DNA of 13,758 bases from Paraglomus occultum (Eukaryota; Glomeromycota; Glomeromycetes; Paraglomerales; Paraglomeraceae), in the NCBI GenBank assembly GCA_910592205.1, contig CAJVPJ010000980.1:1-13758 (forward strand). The letters are read 5' to 3'. Of the stretch, positions 1 to 10,422 are shown one piece after another. Within the stretch, counting starts at the first letter, position 1; each line of letters begins with the position of its first letter. Both the position numbers and the translations under genes were made by a program. Under the pieces are notes generated by a model. That model saw nothing but the letters and a program-made list of their open reading frames with translations, searched no databases and was not told the DNA's origin.

Positions 1-405
1 GTAAAATTTATCTTAAATTTGGTACATTTCTTAAGGCCTTAACAAAAAAGGAAATCTTGTGTTACATTACCATTGGACAAAGATACTCTTAGAACGAAAA
101 ATTTCGTCTTTAATATTAAATTGTAATAATGGGTAGGCCCTGAACCGATTTTTGAATAAAAATTAATAAATTACTATTGTTGATCATTGAAATTTTCAGT
201 AATGATTTCCCCTTGAAAATTGAAACAATTTGATGCGTATATGTGTCCCCCACCATACCACACACTTAAATGCTTTTACGCTTAATATTGATGTTGTATT
301 GAACGCTGACTTCCAAACGACAAAGGCTCTTCCTTTGGCGAAGCAATGTTAGCAACAACGGACTGTTTTTCATAATGTTGTTTGACGTATTAAAGTAATA
401 TATCA
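1..405. other. Intergenic, no gene seen
   Basis: AT-rich stretch with stops in all frames and no convincing exon. It probably holds the promoter and 5' leader of the gene model that starts at 406. I see no RNA gene, tandem repeat or transposon end. Confidence 0.5.
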
Positions 406-2060
406 ATGCCAGGAAAGAGTGCCAGAAAAAATATTGCGCTTGAAATGCCGGGTATTAAATAAATTTACTTTCACTTATATTCATTAACAAAATTACGTAT
501 ATTTTAGTCAGTTCGTGACAGTCAATGATTTAATTCGCCTATTACTATGAATTTAACTAAATGAATCATATTCCAGATATCATCAATACAATGCAATTCA
601 TGAAACAAAAAGAAAAAATACATTGTACTGACAGACTACTCTTTAGTATTCTACCGCGCACTTGTGAGTAGTAGCCTCGTCTCCTCGGATAAATAAATAA
701 CCATATTTTATTAGATAACAATTTTTTTTTACCTTCGGGTTTGTTTTCGCTAGAATCATCTCGCCTGGAACTGCTGCACTGTCTTAGTTTACGCCATGTG
801 GAAATCTGTTCTTCAACGCTTGACTTGACTATTTGTGTTGTAAACGATACCCGACAAGGACCCCACATTAGGGGAAAACGCAAGATCAGGACAACAAAGC
901 CTACCCAAATTATCTTCAAAAGCGGCTATCGGAACGGCGGATGAGCTTGTCAAGATGTGTGGAGTCGACGCCGTCACCTCTATACCAAAAATTCACATGT
1001 CGGTCCATCACGACGGGTTGGATAAATCTCAACTCTTGAAGACAAGCTTAGACTTTAAACATGTTCGTATCGGAAAAGATGTTAGTGAATGTGAGGACAA
1101 GAGACCTCAGAGATCATGCATATGGGGTGAAAACGCAAATTCATGCGAACTGTAGTGTGTATTGGAATGTTGCGTGCACATGGCAAAGCGCCTGACAAGC
1201 GCTATCGATGGGGCGATTGATGAAACATTAACTGTTAGGTATGATTGTTTCCCCCTATTATTTTATTTACTTTTAACTGACGCTAATTTTAGGGACAGGA
1301 TAATTGGCGTACTAGCGCAGCTCGTCTTCACCATTTCGATCTCGAAAGCTTTACGACACAAACGGTAATTAGTGCGAAGAACTTTTCAAAATCCACGTGG
1401 AACGGTTTTCATAATCCATCAATGCTTTCCGCATACCGTCATAAGCCTGATATCACGATGACAAACGCGATTTATGGCCTGTTCACAGAATATCAGGTCA
1501 ACATATATACGCAAAACTGATGAATGGACTTCCGCGAAACTAAGCGGGTGGTTCTGTTAATGTAGTTCCTATTGACCATGGTACTCTCCTACTAAAGGTG
1601 TTAGGTGAAATCGGCCAATTGGACGGGACGAATTATTCGTCTATGCAAACATATGAATAATTTACTTTCTATAATGGGCATGCTGGTTGCCTCTAGTTCA
1701 AAACGTAAGAAGAAAAAAGCCTTGCAGTTTGATAAGACAACCTTTCGAATGGGACGAAAAATCAAACACCTGCAAAGTGAAGTTCATAAAAAGAGTGTCA
1801 CATTTTTACTCGCAAATTTGATGTCGTTATCATTTCTCTCTGGGGTATCAAATGTGATAAATCAAAAAAAAAAAGTCAACACGAAAAGCCGTTCTCTGTT
1901 AGGCCCACTAAGACAGCTGCACTTTATAACGGCGATTGGTATTTTTTCTTTTCAGCGCTATCAATTTCGCCAACATCTGATGGCTAAAGCAGAAGAATTA
2001 GTACCATGTTATATCCAAAATGAGGCCATACTTCAAAAAATAGGAGAGTCCGAGATGTAG
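406..2060 (+). CDS. Unrecognised 305-aa protein, eight-exon gene model
   Basis: I do not recognise the family. Exons chain as 406-451, 577-663, 872-1080, 1156-1233, 1293-1496, 1598-1638, 1697-1844 and 1956-2060. All introns are GT-AG (125, 208, 75, 59, 101, 58 and 111 bp), every junction keeps reading phase, and the total is 918 nt. The start ATG gives MPGKSARKN; the stop follows GESEM. Exon 3 carries TADELVKMCGVD, exon 4 HMAKRLTSAID, exon 5 ARLHHFDLESF, and exon 7 begins with a lysine-rich SKRKKKK that could be a nuclear signal (inference). Exon 8 follows a strong pyrimidine tract and CAG. No signal peptide or membrane segment stands out. Donors at 1081 and 1234 are the unusual GTTAGT/GTTAGG. 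The most uncertain joins are 663/872 and 1638/1697. An alternative ending runs from 1598 straight to a TAA at 1658-1660, giving 228 aa and leaving 1661-2060 unexplained. The gene is tail-to-tail with VMA8, 243 bp away. Confidence 0.5.
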
Positions 2061-2303
2061 TGCTTAAATTGTGGAACTGTAATGGATCGAGATGAAAATG
2101 GCTGCTTGAGATTATAGTAGTAATGTCTACTGTTGTTGTGTTACAATCCATCCGCTAGATCTAAGTAATGTCACTTATTTTGGTAATTTACATGAAATAT
2201 TCGATACCCCACACATTAGTTTAAATATAGACACAACAATTACGAGCGTGTCTTTCATGATTGCGATTAGCGACAATGGTTCCGTGAAAAGTACAAATTG
2301 CAG

Positions 2304-3558
2304 CTAGAATATAACGTCCTCATCCTCTGTTTCTTTAAACACATCTGCTACTTGATTCTCATATTCCTCTGGATGCTGACCCACTAATAAAAGCAAAGAG
2401 GTTTTAATATGCTAATTACATCCGAGGAAACCGTTATCTTGAATGACTTACCTTCAACTGCTTGTTCCATTAAAAGTTTCTTTGCTTCTTCGGCGGAAGC
2501 TGCATCTTTCTTTTTTTTACCCTGGACCTTCTTTAATCGGAAGAATTCTTCACGATCCTGCTCATCTAATTCTGACATAATATACTTGATTGTATTCTCT
2601 ATCTTTGGTATAATCACGTACTCGATAGCGTTCACGCGACGGTTTGTTACTTTAATGACTTCGTCTAATATTACAAACGCTGTCTACGAGTGGCAAAAGA
2701 TAATTAGAACCAATTCATCGGTCATGGAACACCGGCAAGCGCATTATGAAAGTACCTGTAAGGAAGCCAACTCTACTAACATCTCCACTGCTTTAATATA
2801 CGTTTCTTTGCATTTTTGAACTTGCTGACCACCACGACCAAGACCAGTCAACTCAAATGCTACAATGAAAGAACGATAGCATTCATAATACGAGACGCGC
2901 CAGGCAACAGGCAACAAACAATAGATATATACATACCATTACTTCCTTCAGAATAACACTCGAAGGCAGGTAACATAACACCGGATACATTTTCCTGTTT
3001 ACTTCGTACTCGGAATTGAGCAGTTTTTGCACTTTCCTGGACCTGATAACTTTTGTGATCATAAAATCTACATTTAGCCTTCCTTTTTATATATCACAAT
3101 CAGGTTACTCACGAGTATCATACATTGAATCTACCTAATGTCTCCAGTAATGTAAGTCACTTCTGTGAGAGAAAACGAAGCAGCTTGCATGACCTTTGCC
3201 ATTTTTAACTTGGCCTTCAAAAATGAAAGGTAACAGCATCGAGATTCGGTTATGCAAATGTCGTCGAGTTAATAAATTTTCTCAACAAACTGTATTTATG
3301 ATATTTGACTAACGTCATTAATTTTCTGAACTATGGCTCGAAACCTCTTTGTAAGCGCTTCACTTTTTCGCTTTAACAAACTATGACCTGTCTGCGCTCC
3401 CTTCAATTTCGTTTTCATAGTCGTTAATGCCCTAAACGGATCAAAAATAAAAAGTCCTGGCCATGAGCACCCACGATAAAGTAACCTCACTCACGTCGAA
3501 ACATACAAACATACATGCGTGTAGGAAAGATATTGAGCCTTGGGCCCGTTCCCGACAT
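2304..3558 (-). CDS. VMA8: V-type proton ATPase subunit D, seven exons, complete
   Basis: Subunit D is the central rotor shaft of the V1 sector. It couples ATP hydrolysis in the A3B3 head to proton pumping into vacuoles and other acidic organelles. Exons on the minus strand are 3515-3558, 3314-3431, 3135-3214, 2937-3049, 2756-2859, 2452-2683 and 2304-2383. Introns are 83, 99, 85, 77, 72 and 68 bp, all GT-AG and phase-consistent, giving 256 aa, close to the usual 245-260. The N-terminus begins [15 protein letters not shown], the family start, split by intron 1 within the last Met codon. Then come [65 protein letters not shown] and the acidic end [23 protein letters not shown] and DVIF are the fungal (Vma8-like) versions. 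Long helices at both ends should form the coiled-coil shaft. The gene is intact and head-to-head with aminoacylase-1. Confidence 0.97.
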
Positions 3559-3673
3559 TTTGCGTAATTTTCACTCACCAGGAGAAACATTTGATAGATG
3601 ATCTGAAGGTTCAAATAATAATAAGATCTGTGTACCATGATGTACTGCGGATGGTAGCAGTCTTTTAATTCCA
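3559..3673. promoter_or_regulatory. Short divergent intergenic region, likely bidirectional promoter
   Basis: Only 115 bp separate the start codons of VMA8 (minus) and aminoacylase-1 (plus), so both promoters and both 5' leaders must lie here or reach into the neighbouring gene. It contains an imperfect palindrome, GTACcatgatGTAC, near 3634-3647. I see no clear TATA box. The regulatory role is inferred from position only. Confidence 0.45.
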
Positions 3674-5363
3674 ATGTGTACCAACGAACACCCAGCCGTG
3701 GCTCGATTTAGAGACTATTTGAGGATCAAGACGGTCCAACCGAATCCAGACTACGAGACATGTAGTAAATTTCTGTTAAGACAAGCTGAAGAGATTGGGA
3801 TATCGGCCAAGATTATTCGATTTCAGGACGTCCCGGAAAGGCCAATAGTCCTTATGACTTGGGAAGGACGAGATCCGAGTTTAAGTACCCTGTTATTGAA
3901 TTCTCATACGGATGTCGTCCCCGTATTCGAGGTGAGACTTTCTTGTGAAAGGTACATAATATGATATTAGGTTTTTACATGCTTATGCTGTTAATACAGG
4001 ATCAATGGAATAGCGACCCTTTTGGTGCAGCAAAATTAGAGAATGGCGACATTGTTGCTAGAGGTGCTCAGGATATGAAATGCGTTGGTGCCAGTTACCT
4101 CGAAGCCATAAGAAATTTGAAAGCGCAAGGAAAGCAACCCTTACGGACTATTCACCTTTCTTATGTCCCCGGTAATTTATTTATTATCTGTTTTATTTGT
4201 CTGATACTTGCAATATTTAAATTTTCTTCAATATCGGATGTAGATGAAGAAATTGGTGGAGCTGCTGGCATGGAACATTTGGTTAATTCGGAAGATTTTA
4301 CCAAGTTGAATGTTGGTTTTGCTCTCGATGAAGGCATTGCCAATCCTAAGAACGGTTTAAAGGTCTTTTACGGTGAGCGAACTGCGTGGTGGGTTAATGT
4401 AATCGCCCGAGGTAATGTTGGTCATGCATCAATGTTTATTAAGGATACTGCGATGTCGAAACTGGTGAGTGGACGGCTTTTTCGATGTGTGCGCGTTCAT
4501 GAAAATGTTAATATCGGCTGTGATAATTGATATGAATAGCTGATAGCAAATTTGTTGTTAAAACTCCCAGCATCGTATTATCAACAGGTTCATGGATTTC
4601 CGAGCAGCTCAGGAGAAACAATTGGAAATTGGTGTTCACCACAATGGCAAACGATACGCTCTTGGCGATGTTACTAGTGTAAATCTCACGAAGCTCCAGG
4701 TAGGTACACGATTTAACTGAGGATCATAATTAGCGATCATGCCTGTTATCTGCCATTTAGATTCGCGCTCTTTGCCTTCCAGGGCGGAGTACAGCATAAT
4801 GTTATACCTGAAGAAGTCATTGCTGGATTTGACATTCGCATATCACCAGGTGTAGATTTGCACAGGTTTAAACAAATGATGGAAGGATTCATACTTTGCG
4901 AATCAGAGTGAGTTCTGGGTAGAATTGTAATTTTATCTTTATGTTGCCGTAGTAACGTAATTGTATGTAATTTTCAGTACGCGCATAGAGTATGCCCAAT
5001 ATTTTGACTATAACGGTACGACGAAGATCGACAACAGCAACTTGTGGTGGGTGGCATTCCAAGATTATTGTAAGGAACGGTAAGTCACGCAACGATTTGA
5101 TGCCAAAAATCAGTTATCTTTCTCTTATTCTAATATAAAATTTTAATTAAATTAGAGACGAAGAAATCGAACCAGAAATATTTCCGGCGGCAACAGATTC
5201 TCGGTTCATTCGTGCAAAAGGCATACCAGCACTTGGCGTTTCATATCTTAAAAATACACCGGTACTACTTCACGATCATAATGAATATTTAAATGAAAAG
5301 ATTTATCTAGAAGGAATTGATTTCTATACTGGACTCATTAACCGCTTAGCAAACTTGGAGTAG
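3674..5363 (+). CDS. ACY1: Aminoacylase-1 (N-acyl-L-amino-acid amidohydrolase, M20 family), seven exons
   Basis: Cytosolic zinc enzyme that hydrolyses N-acetyl and other N-acyl amino acids to free amino acid and carboxylate. Exons are 3674-3931, 4000-4171, 4244-4464, 4571-4699, 4783-4907, 4978-5079 and 5156-5363. Introns are 68, 72, 106, 83, 70 and 76 bp, all GT-AG and in phase. The product is 404 aa (human about 408). Metal and catalytic residues are present: H78 and D80 in NSHTDVVP, D111 in RGAQDMKC, E145/E146 in VPDEEIGG, E173 in ALDEGIANP, H204 in GHAS of the dimerisation domain, and the H375-D-H377 motif in LLHDHNE. The conserved ATDSRFIR block is in exon 7. No signal peptide is visible. 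The first ATG is used because the protein then aligns with the family from its N-terminus. The gene looks fully functional, and I see no missing key residue. Confidence 0.97.
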
Positions 5364-5685
5364 CGTCTTGCGCCTATCACTATATTAAATACCATACACT
5401 GTCTACGTTTGACATAACAGCAAATGAAGCCCATATCTGCGATCGCGTATCGGTCGTAGCATATACTGTAAAATTCTACGTGAATCATATGATTTTGAGT
5501 ATATGTAACACGATAAAAGCCCGCAGCGAATATTTTATTGCTTATTCATGCGATAGAAGGCAGGCTGCACTTACAAGTCTCTAATATTAATATTAAGCGC
5601 AAAATTAATGAGGTGATGTTTACTCAACTTTACCGACGTCTGACAACAAATAGAACTATCAATTATTCGTTAAATAATCATTACT

Positions 5686-5691
5686 AATAAA
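5686..5691 (+). terminator. AATAAA, candidate poly(A) signal of aminoacylase-1
   Basis: Exact AATAAA hexamer about 320 bp after the aminoacylase-1 stop codon. It is the only canonical one I found on the plus strand downstream of that gene before the F-box gene. The distance is long for a fungal 3' UTR, so a nearer non-canonical site such as the ATTAAAT-like sequence around 5382 is also possible. Confidence 0.35.
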
Positions 5692-5898
5692 TTAATTCTT
5701 CTAAGAGAATTTATTTGTAAAGTATCAACAACCCAGCTCTTGTGTATTGATTTTTCTTGCGCTACAAATATTAATTAAACGAGCTTTTGATGTAGGATGT
5801 TTAGCAAGGTGGTTCTGAAAAAAAAGAGATTCTCATTTATTGATAAGAAAATCAACCGGTCAGCCCGACCACGGAATTTTGGCCGGCATAATGATAAG

Positions 5899-6007
5899 GG
5901 AAACCGGTATAGAACAGTATAGAACAATTAATACTCCAATACAATAGTAATAGTAATAATTAAAGAACCGTTCGGTCATTATGGTAAAAGCCGGTATATA
6001 CGGTTTC
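5899..6007. repeat. Tandem 10-mer inside an imperfect inverted repeat
   Basis: GTATAGAACA occurs twice in perfect tandem at 5907-5926. GGAAACCGGTATA at 5899-5911 is matched in inverted orientation by TATATACGGTTTC at 5995-6007, with a one- or two-base slip. The interval of about 110 bp could be the remnant of a small non-autonomous inverted-repeat element, but the ends are short and I see no target-site duplication. Confidence 0.3.
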
Positions 6008-6321
6008 ACAGTATGGTTCTTGAGGTCGTTCCATCAAAGGCCACACTGTTCAACGTTATTTGTTTTAATACCTTCAGACGCCTAAAATGTTATAATCTCT
6101 CATTTGATTCACAAACACCGAGTTCTCGTAAGATGTTGAAGTTGCAAGCAATGTCTGAAACAAACATTGTCTATTAATATAAGATATACTGTACATTTTA
6201 TAAATAAGTACCTCTTTCTCGCATCATTCGCGGACCACATATTAATACATAATGGGCATGCCTTATTCGAAGTCATTACACGTGATTAAATGAGTATTCA
6301 AGTGACCCAGAATTCAATGAG

Positions 6322-7303
6322 GGACTATTTCTTTCACACCGCTACCTGCAGAAATCCTTTTTATGATATTTTCACATTTTTCTGATTTGTACTCTGATTT
6401 AATTTCCTGCGCACAAGTGAATAGAACATGGCACGCAGTTGTAATGAAGTTTTACTTATGGCATACCGTAAGATTTTATTCGTTCTCTACATTCATGCAT
6501 TTTCGAGATGTTTTAGAAAGCATCAAATGGAATAAGAGAGAGAGAGCCAGGAACAACTGGAGGAGGATAGTGATGCAATTTGTTAATGGAAACTGCAAGG
6601 TCAACGTAGATGCTACTAGAGCGAATGAGACGGAGAGCGAAGAAAATGATAGTCAATGGACTTTTGATAATTCTATATCATTCCACTCAACTTTTCCGTA
6701 CGGCGCGTGTGTAAGAGTGATGGATTTGTCTAATCTGCAGTCCAAGAACAAGCTTACTGACTATATGCTTGATTCCTTATTGGAAAGCCTTCCCAACTTG
6801 ATTGAATTGGGTCTCTATAACTGTTATACTGTAACCGATAAATTGATTAAGAGACTGCCCAGGAGGTGCAGCAAGCTGCGTGTTTTAAATGTGTGTGGAT
6901 GCTCCAATTTATCTCGCAAGTGTATAAAATACATTAATCGGATATTATATTTAGAACGTCTTAATATTGGGTGAGTATGAAGATAAAGTTAGTGTTGATT
7001 TGACGTACGAATAAAGTATCAGAGTTTCTTTGTTGTTGTAACACCGTTTATTGAATTATACGTAGCTTATGTCCACTGATGTGGGTTGAGAAGCTAAGCT
7101 TAGAATTCGACTACCATTGGGGCGAACTAATGATCCTTGAATTGAAGAACAGCCCGTTTGCGAGGGAAGAGGATGTTCTCAATATTGTGATGAATTCGCC
7201 TAAACTGAAGAAAGTTGTTCTAACGATGGACATGTCGGGAACAAGTTTGGCAAGAGAAATCAAGAGAGCTGCTCCACAAGTAGACGTTGTACTAAGAAGG
7301 TAG
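6322..7303 (+). CDS. F-box protein with leucine-rich repeats, 5' end unresolved
   Basis: F-box proteins bring substrates to SCF (Skp1-cullin) ubiquitin ligases through Skp1. The reading frame is open from just after an in-frame TGA at 6318-6320. It reads TPLPAEILFMIFSHFSDL, a textbook F-box start, followed by SCAQVNRTWHAVV. Leucine-rich repeats of the AMN1/cysteine-containing type follow: LPNLIELGLYNC, CSKLRVLNVCGCSNLS and LERLNIG. Exon 1 ends at 6970 (donor GTGAGT). Exon 2 runs 7066-7303 after GTAG, joins in phase and ends VDVVLRR-stop. The part seen is about 294 aa. The only AG that keeps the LP of the F-box is at 6320-6321, so an upstream exon must supply the start codon. The alternative is translation from the ATG at 6363, which would cut the F-box. 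Such genes are often expanded in Mucoromycota (family knowledge). The substrate is unknown. Confidence 0.8.
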
Positions 7304-8112
7304 ACGTGATAAAACATGATGTGTACGGTATGTTTGTAATGTAAGACAAGCAGAGAACTCGACTTTCTGCCTTTCTATTTATTGACAAAGGGTTTTAACC
7401 CACAATTTTAGCGTCGCTAATATTGACAATTAATAATACTGGTACTACGTCGGTACCATATTAATCGAGTCCACGTGTTACGAGTTGACCTGAATCCCTG
7501 AATACATGTTCACCATATTTAGTCAACATCATCAATGTAAGTTGACCGAAAAAGTGTACAAGAACATTTTGTAGGTAAATCACAGAATTTAATAGACAAG
7601 GAGTGTCGTCCGATATTGTTCATTACAATCGGGAACGGGAGAATTCACAAACTCTAATTTGCAACGGAATCTTTTCGCCTCTAATTGGCGTCTATATGCA
7701 CTAAAAGGCCGATACGTTGATTGGGCGCACGAACATTATGCACTTACCAACCTTGGCATTTACTTAATTGCTATTTATCTCTCATCCTACGGTACACAAA
7801 CACACCAATGATTAACCGTAATTACCAATCAGTCACAAACTTTTAAATAGACTCGAAAACACATTCTATATCTCTTATCATCCTTTTGCTTCCTCACTCC
7901 TAACACCTCTCGTTTCGTTCTTTCTTTCTTTCTCACCCTCACTCCATAAAATTTCACACTCATTCCAATTAGGAAGACAATTCTGTCATTTTCGACTAAC
8001 TTCTGTGAAGTTATCAAGAAAAGACATCCATAGCACATCGTAAACTGCACACTTTCTTTTTCAACATAGAAGAGAACACTCCTACAACTGACACAACACA
8101 TATATACGTATA
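7304..8112. other. Intergenic region with CT-rich promoter-like tract
   Basis: No supported gene. The last 230 bp are pyrimidine-rich on the plus strand, including a (TTTC)n run around 7918-7933. This kind of tract often precedes fungal transcription starts. An AT-rich TATATACGTATA sits right before the ATG at 8113. Promoter use is inferred. Confidence 0.4.
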
Positions 8113-9115
8113 ATGACCACAATGAAGCTTTCACTCTTCGCCCTTTTTATTGCTTGCTTAATAGGTAATGTATATGGTAATTAGTGACCGGGAATACTTC
8201 TCAAAATGTGGATTGTTGAACTAGCATTAGATTGACTTTGTATTAAGATTGTATGCTATTATTGTAATGGAACTAACGCTCCTATGTTACATATGCACTT
8301 TAGTTTTATCAACAGCTATACCTCTGAAAGATGTCTCTTCAACCTCAATAACTGTTGCAGAGTCCAACACAACTCCTTCATCAGAGCGTTTTGCCGTCAC
8401 GGTCTCCCGTATAGACGACCTACTTGATGATGATGGTTCACTTGTTGCAGAACGTCTTATGTCTGTAATAATGTCATTCGATCTTCATGACAATGAGCTT
8501 CTTCTCAACGGAGTACCGATTACACTTGGCGCACAGTCAATAGAAGTTATCCAGGCTGAGGTTGCCATTACTTCTCAGGAGAAAGTCGATCTCGATAAAC
8601 AGTTTGACATTGGATTAGTGACTGTTGAAGTTGAATCTAAAGCAGAGGCTATTCCGACAGAGGATCCGAACGTTGTACTTAGAAGAATTAATATCTCTAC
8701 CAGAGTTATAGAAATCGATGGACAAGAAGTCATACAAACCGAATCCACTGAGAAAATCTTCGAAGTTAAGACCTATGCAGTCTTCGAGGATGATGATGAA
8801 GGATTTGAAGCTATTCCTTCCGACTCTTTATCTGTCAAACAAAGTTTATGTGGATCGCATGTTTTTTCCAAGATTGAGCGCTGGTGGCGTAGGACTTCTC
8901 GGCTTACACGTATTTTAATCGGTTCATTCTGCCTCACCTTTATACTTAGTCTTCTCACTATCATCGTAGCATACACTATTGTCTTCAGTAAGGGTAAAAT
9001 GTGCCACCGGTCATATGAATCGTTGGCTGATGAGATCATATTTGACCAAGTCATCTACATTGCTGATGAGGAAAAGAAGGCTTTGATGGAAAAGGAAGAG
9101 GAAAGTAAGAAGTAA
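8113..9115 (+). CDS. Single-pass membrane protein with signal peptide, unknown function
   Basis: I do not recognise the family. Exon 1 is 8113-8164, donor GTAATG. The intron is 139 bp and ends in CACTTTAG. Exon 2 is 8304-9115. The junction falls in phase 1, giving 287 aa. The N-terminus MTTMKLSLFALFIACLIVLS is a typical signal peptide, with likely cleavage after STA near residue 22. Residues about 23-208 form an acidic, Ser/Thr-rich lumenal or extracellular part with candidate N-glycosylation sites NTT (39) and NIS (147). A basic WWRRTSRLTR precedes a strong membrane helix at about 221-245 (IGSFCLTFILSLLTIIVAY). The cytosolic tail is short and highly charged, ending EEESKK. A C-terminal lysine pair can act in ER/Golgi retrieval, but here the position (KK at the very end) only loosely fits. 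An unspliced reading from the ATG at 8267 gives a second possible signal peptide. Confidence 0.8.
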
Positions 9116-10422
9116 ATACGCGTGACGCATAATCAAAATAGAGCTAATTTATTGAACTACGGTTTAGTTGGGTTAATGTTTATATGGGGGATTTGGTGAT
9201 TTGTAATTTCATGTTTGTATGTCAAAATTTTTCTTGTATTTGGTTAGGAAAGTATAAATTGCATAATTTATTTTGTCCAATATTTTTCTTCTGAAGTGAA
9301 CTAGACAATGGAAAAGAGCCTTGAGCAATCAAACAACATCAGGAAAGGCCATGGACTGTTCCCGTGTGTAACTGTTTCTTGCTTTTCTGATGTAATCTAG
9401 TTCTAGCTTTGAATGCTGTAGGCTCCGTTGTAAATTTGACCGCTATGCATAAACGATTATTAAACCAGTATAAAGAAATATAAACTTAACCGTGCCGTGA
9501 TTTTGTTACTATGTAATGTAGGCCTCTTCTTAGTTATGTATTAGGAACTATACATATTATTAATATACACAGTCTTTATAGACATTACACCCTAGATTCC
9601 GAGACCCACTCAAATTTGAGGAACACTGTGTTATAACTTATAGTTGGAACAGAACATCTTCGCCACTGAATAATTTGCCGCTCTCATGCTTTTTCCTAAA
9701 CTCTCTTGTGATTTGATTGAGAATTCCTCAAATCGGTCTCAAACATTTTCGAGATCTGGACATGAAGTGATTTTTCGTTTGCCCATTGCGGCAGTTTTTT
9801 ATTAATATTCAAGGTAAAATTCGTTAATCTGTTTATTAACAACAGATTTGCCTCGTTTGTTCGAAGTTTACAGTTAACCTCAATCCGGAATTAGTTACCG
9901 AAACATGTAATATCAAAATCACTAGAGAATCACTTTGCGAAAGTACTCGAGATTCAAAGCAAGCGGCAGGTACATATTGACAGTCAAAAAAATTACGCTG
10001 ACACAACAGAAAACCACATCAAGCACGCATACATAGCTTGAAACCCCCAATAATTAGAATTGCAAATTCCGTTAACCCGAAATTGTTATCAATCCAAAGT
10101 TAAGCTTCGGCCCTATTATGTAGTAAAGATGCGTCAGATATTCGGTAGTAGCCAATTATCTTCTAGACATTTCCTGAAACGAGCAATAGATGTTTAAACG
10201 GACGCGCAAGAGATTAGTGAATCCTGTTACAAGGACATATTGTAATACTTCAAAGTCCGCAAACTGATAACATATGGCTTTAAAGCGCTAATTTCTCTTT
10301 CTGAAGACGAGGTTGCGTACACATTTAATCTCAAACTAATGGCTCGTGGAGTTTATCCACTTAATGCTTACTATAGCTCACTGTTTCTTCGACAAATTAT
10401 TGGACAACTGAATATAAAATTT
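9116..10422. other. Long intergenic region between convergent genes
   Basis: Contains the 3' UTRs of the membrane-protein gene (plus) and RPN9 (minus). No canonical AATAAA was found close to the 9115 stop; ATTAAA occurs near 9460. Three coding-looking open blocks at 9686-9766, 9846-9969 and from 10256 are listed separately as a speculative gene. Nothing else is visible. Confidence 0.45.

Larger units (their letters stand above)
5364..6321. other. Intergenic region with 3' UTR and F-box gene upstream sequence
   Basis: No convincing long exon. It holds the aminoacylase-1 3' UTR, small AT-rich repeats around 5899-6007, and the unresolved upstream part of the F-box gene. A short first exon of that gene probably lies somewhere between about 6050 and 6300. 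Candidate ATGs near 6134 and 6252 have no donor in the right phase. Confidence 0.5.

Noticed and set aside
566-919. Minus-strand open frame with a hydrophobic start (ILRFPLMW) that looks like a signal peptide
   Set aside because: It has no ATG at its start and overlaps exons 2 and 3 of the plus-strand gene model. No downstream exon chains with it.
741-944. Plus-strand open frame just before exon 3 of the unknown gene
   Set aside because: The frame has a good upstream acceptor (TTTTCGCTAG), but joining exon 2 to it makes a stop codon, while skipping to the acceptor at 870-871 keeps phase.
2409-2819. 136-codon plus-strand open frame
   Set aside because: It is antisense to VMA8 exons 4 and 5, whose protein is firmly identified.
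3296-3490. VMA8 starting with an exon reading [14 protein letters not shown] directly into the conserved region
   Set aside because: The upstream [15 protein letters not shown] exon splices in phase at 3514/3431 and restores the family N-terminus exactly. LFIFDPF is intron sequence.
3441-3674. Minus-strand open frame across the VMA8/ACY1 gap
   Set aside because: It uses a different frame from VMA8 exon 1 and shows no homology. It only passes through the intergenic region and intron 1.
7829-8134. 101-codon minus-strand open frame in the CT-rich tract
   Set aside because: It begins with GTG rather than ATG, is basic and low-complexity because of the pyrimidine run, and overlaps the first exon of the membrane-protein gene.
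8718-9054. Overlapping open frames on both strands inside the membrane-protein exon
   Set aside because: They are shadows of a frame that has a signal peptide, glycosylation sites and a membrane helix.
9308-9400. 30-codon ATG-started frame in the 3' UTR of the membrane-protein gene
   Set aside because: Too short and with no recognisable feature; chance open frames of this size are common.
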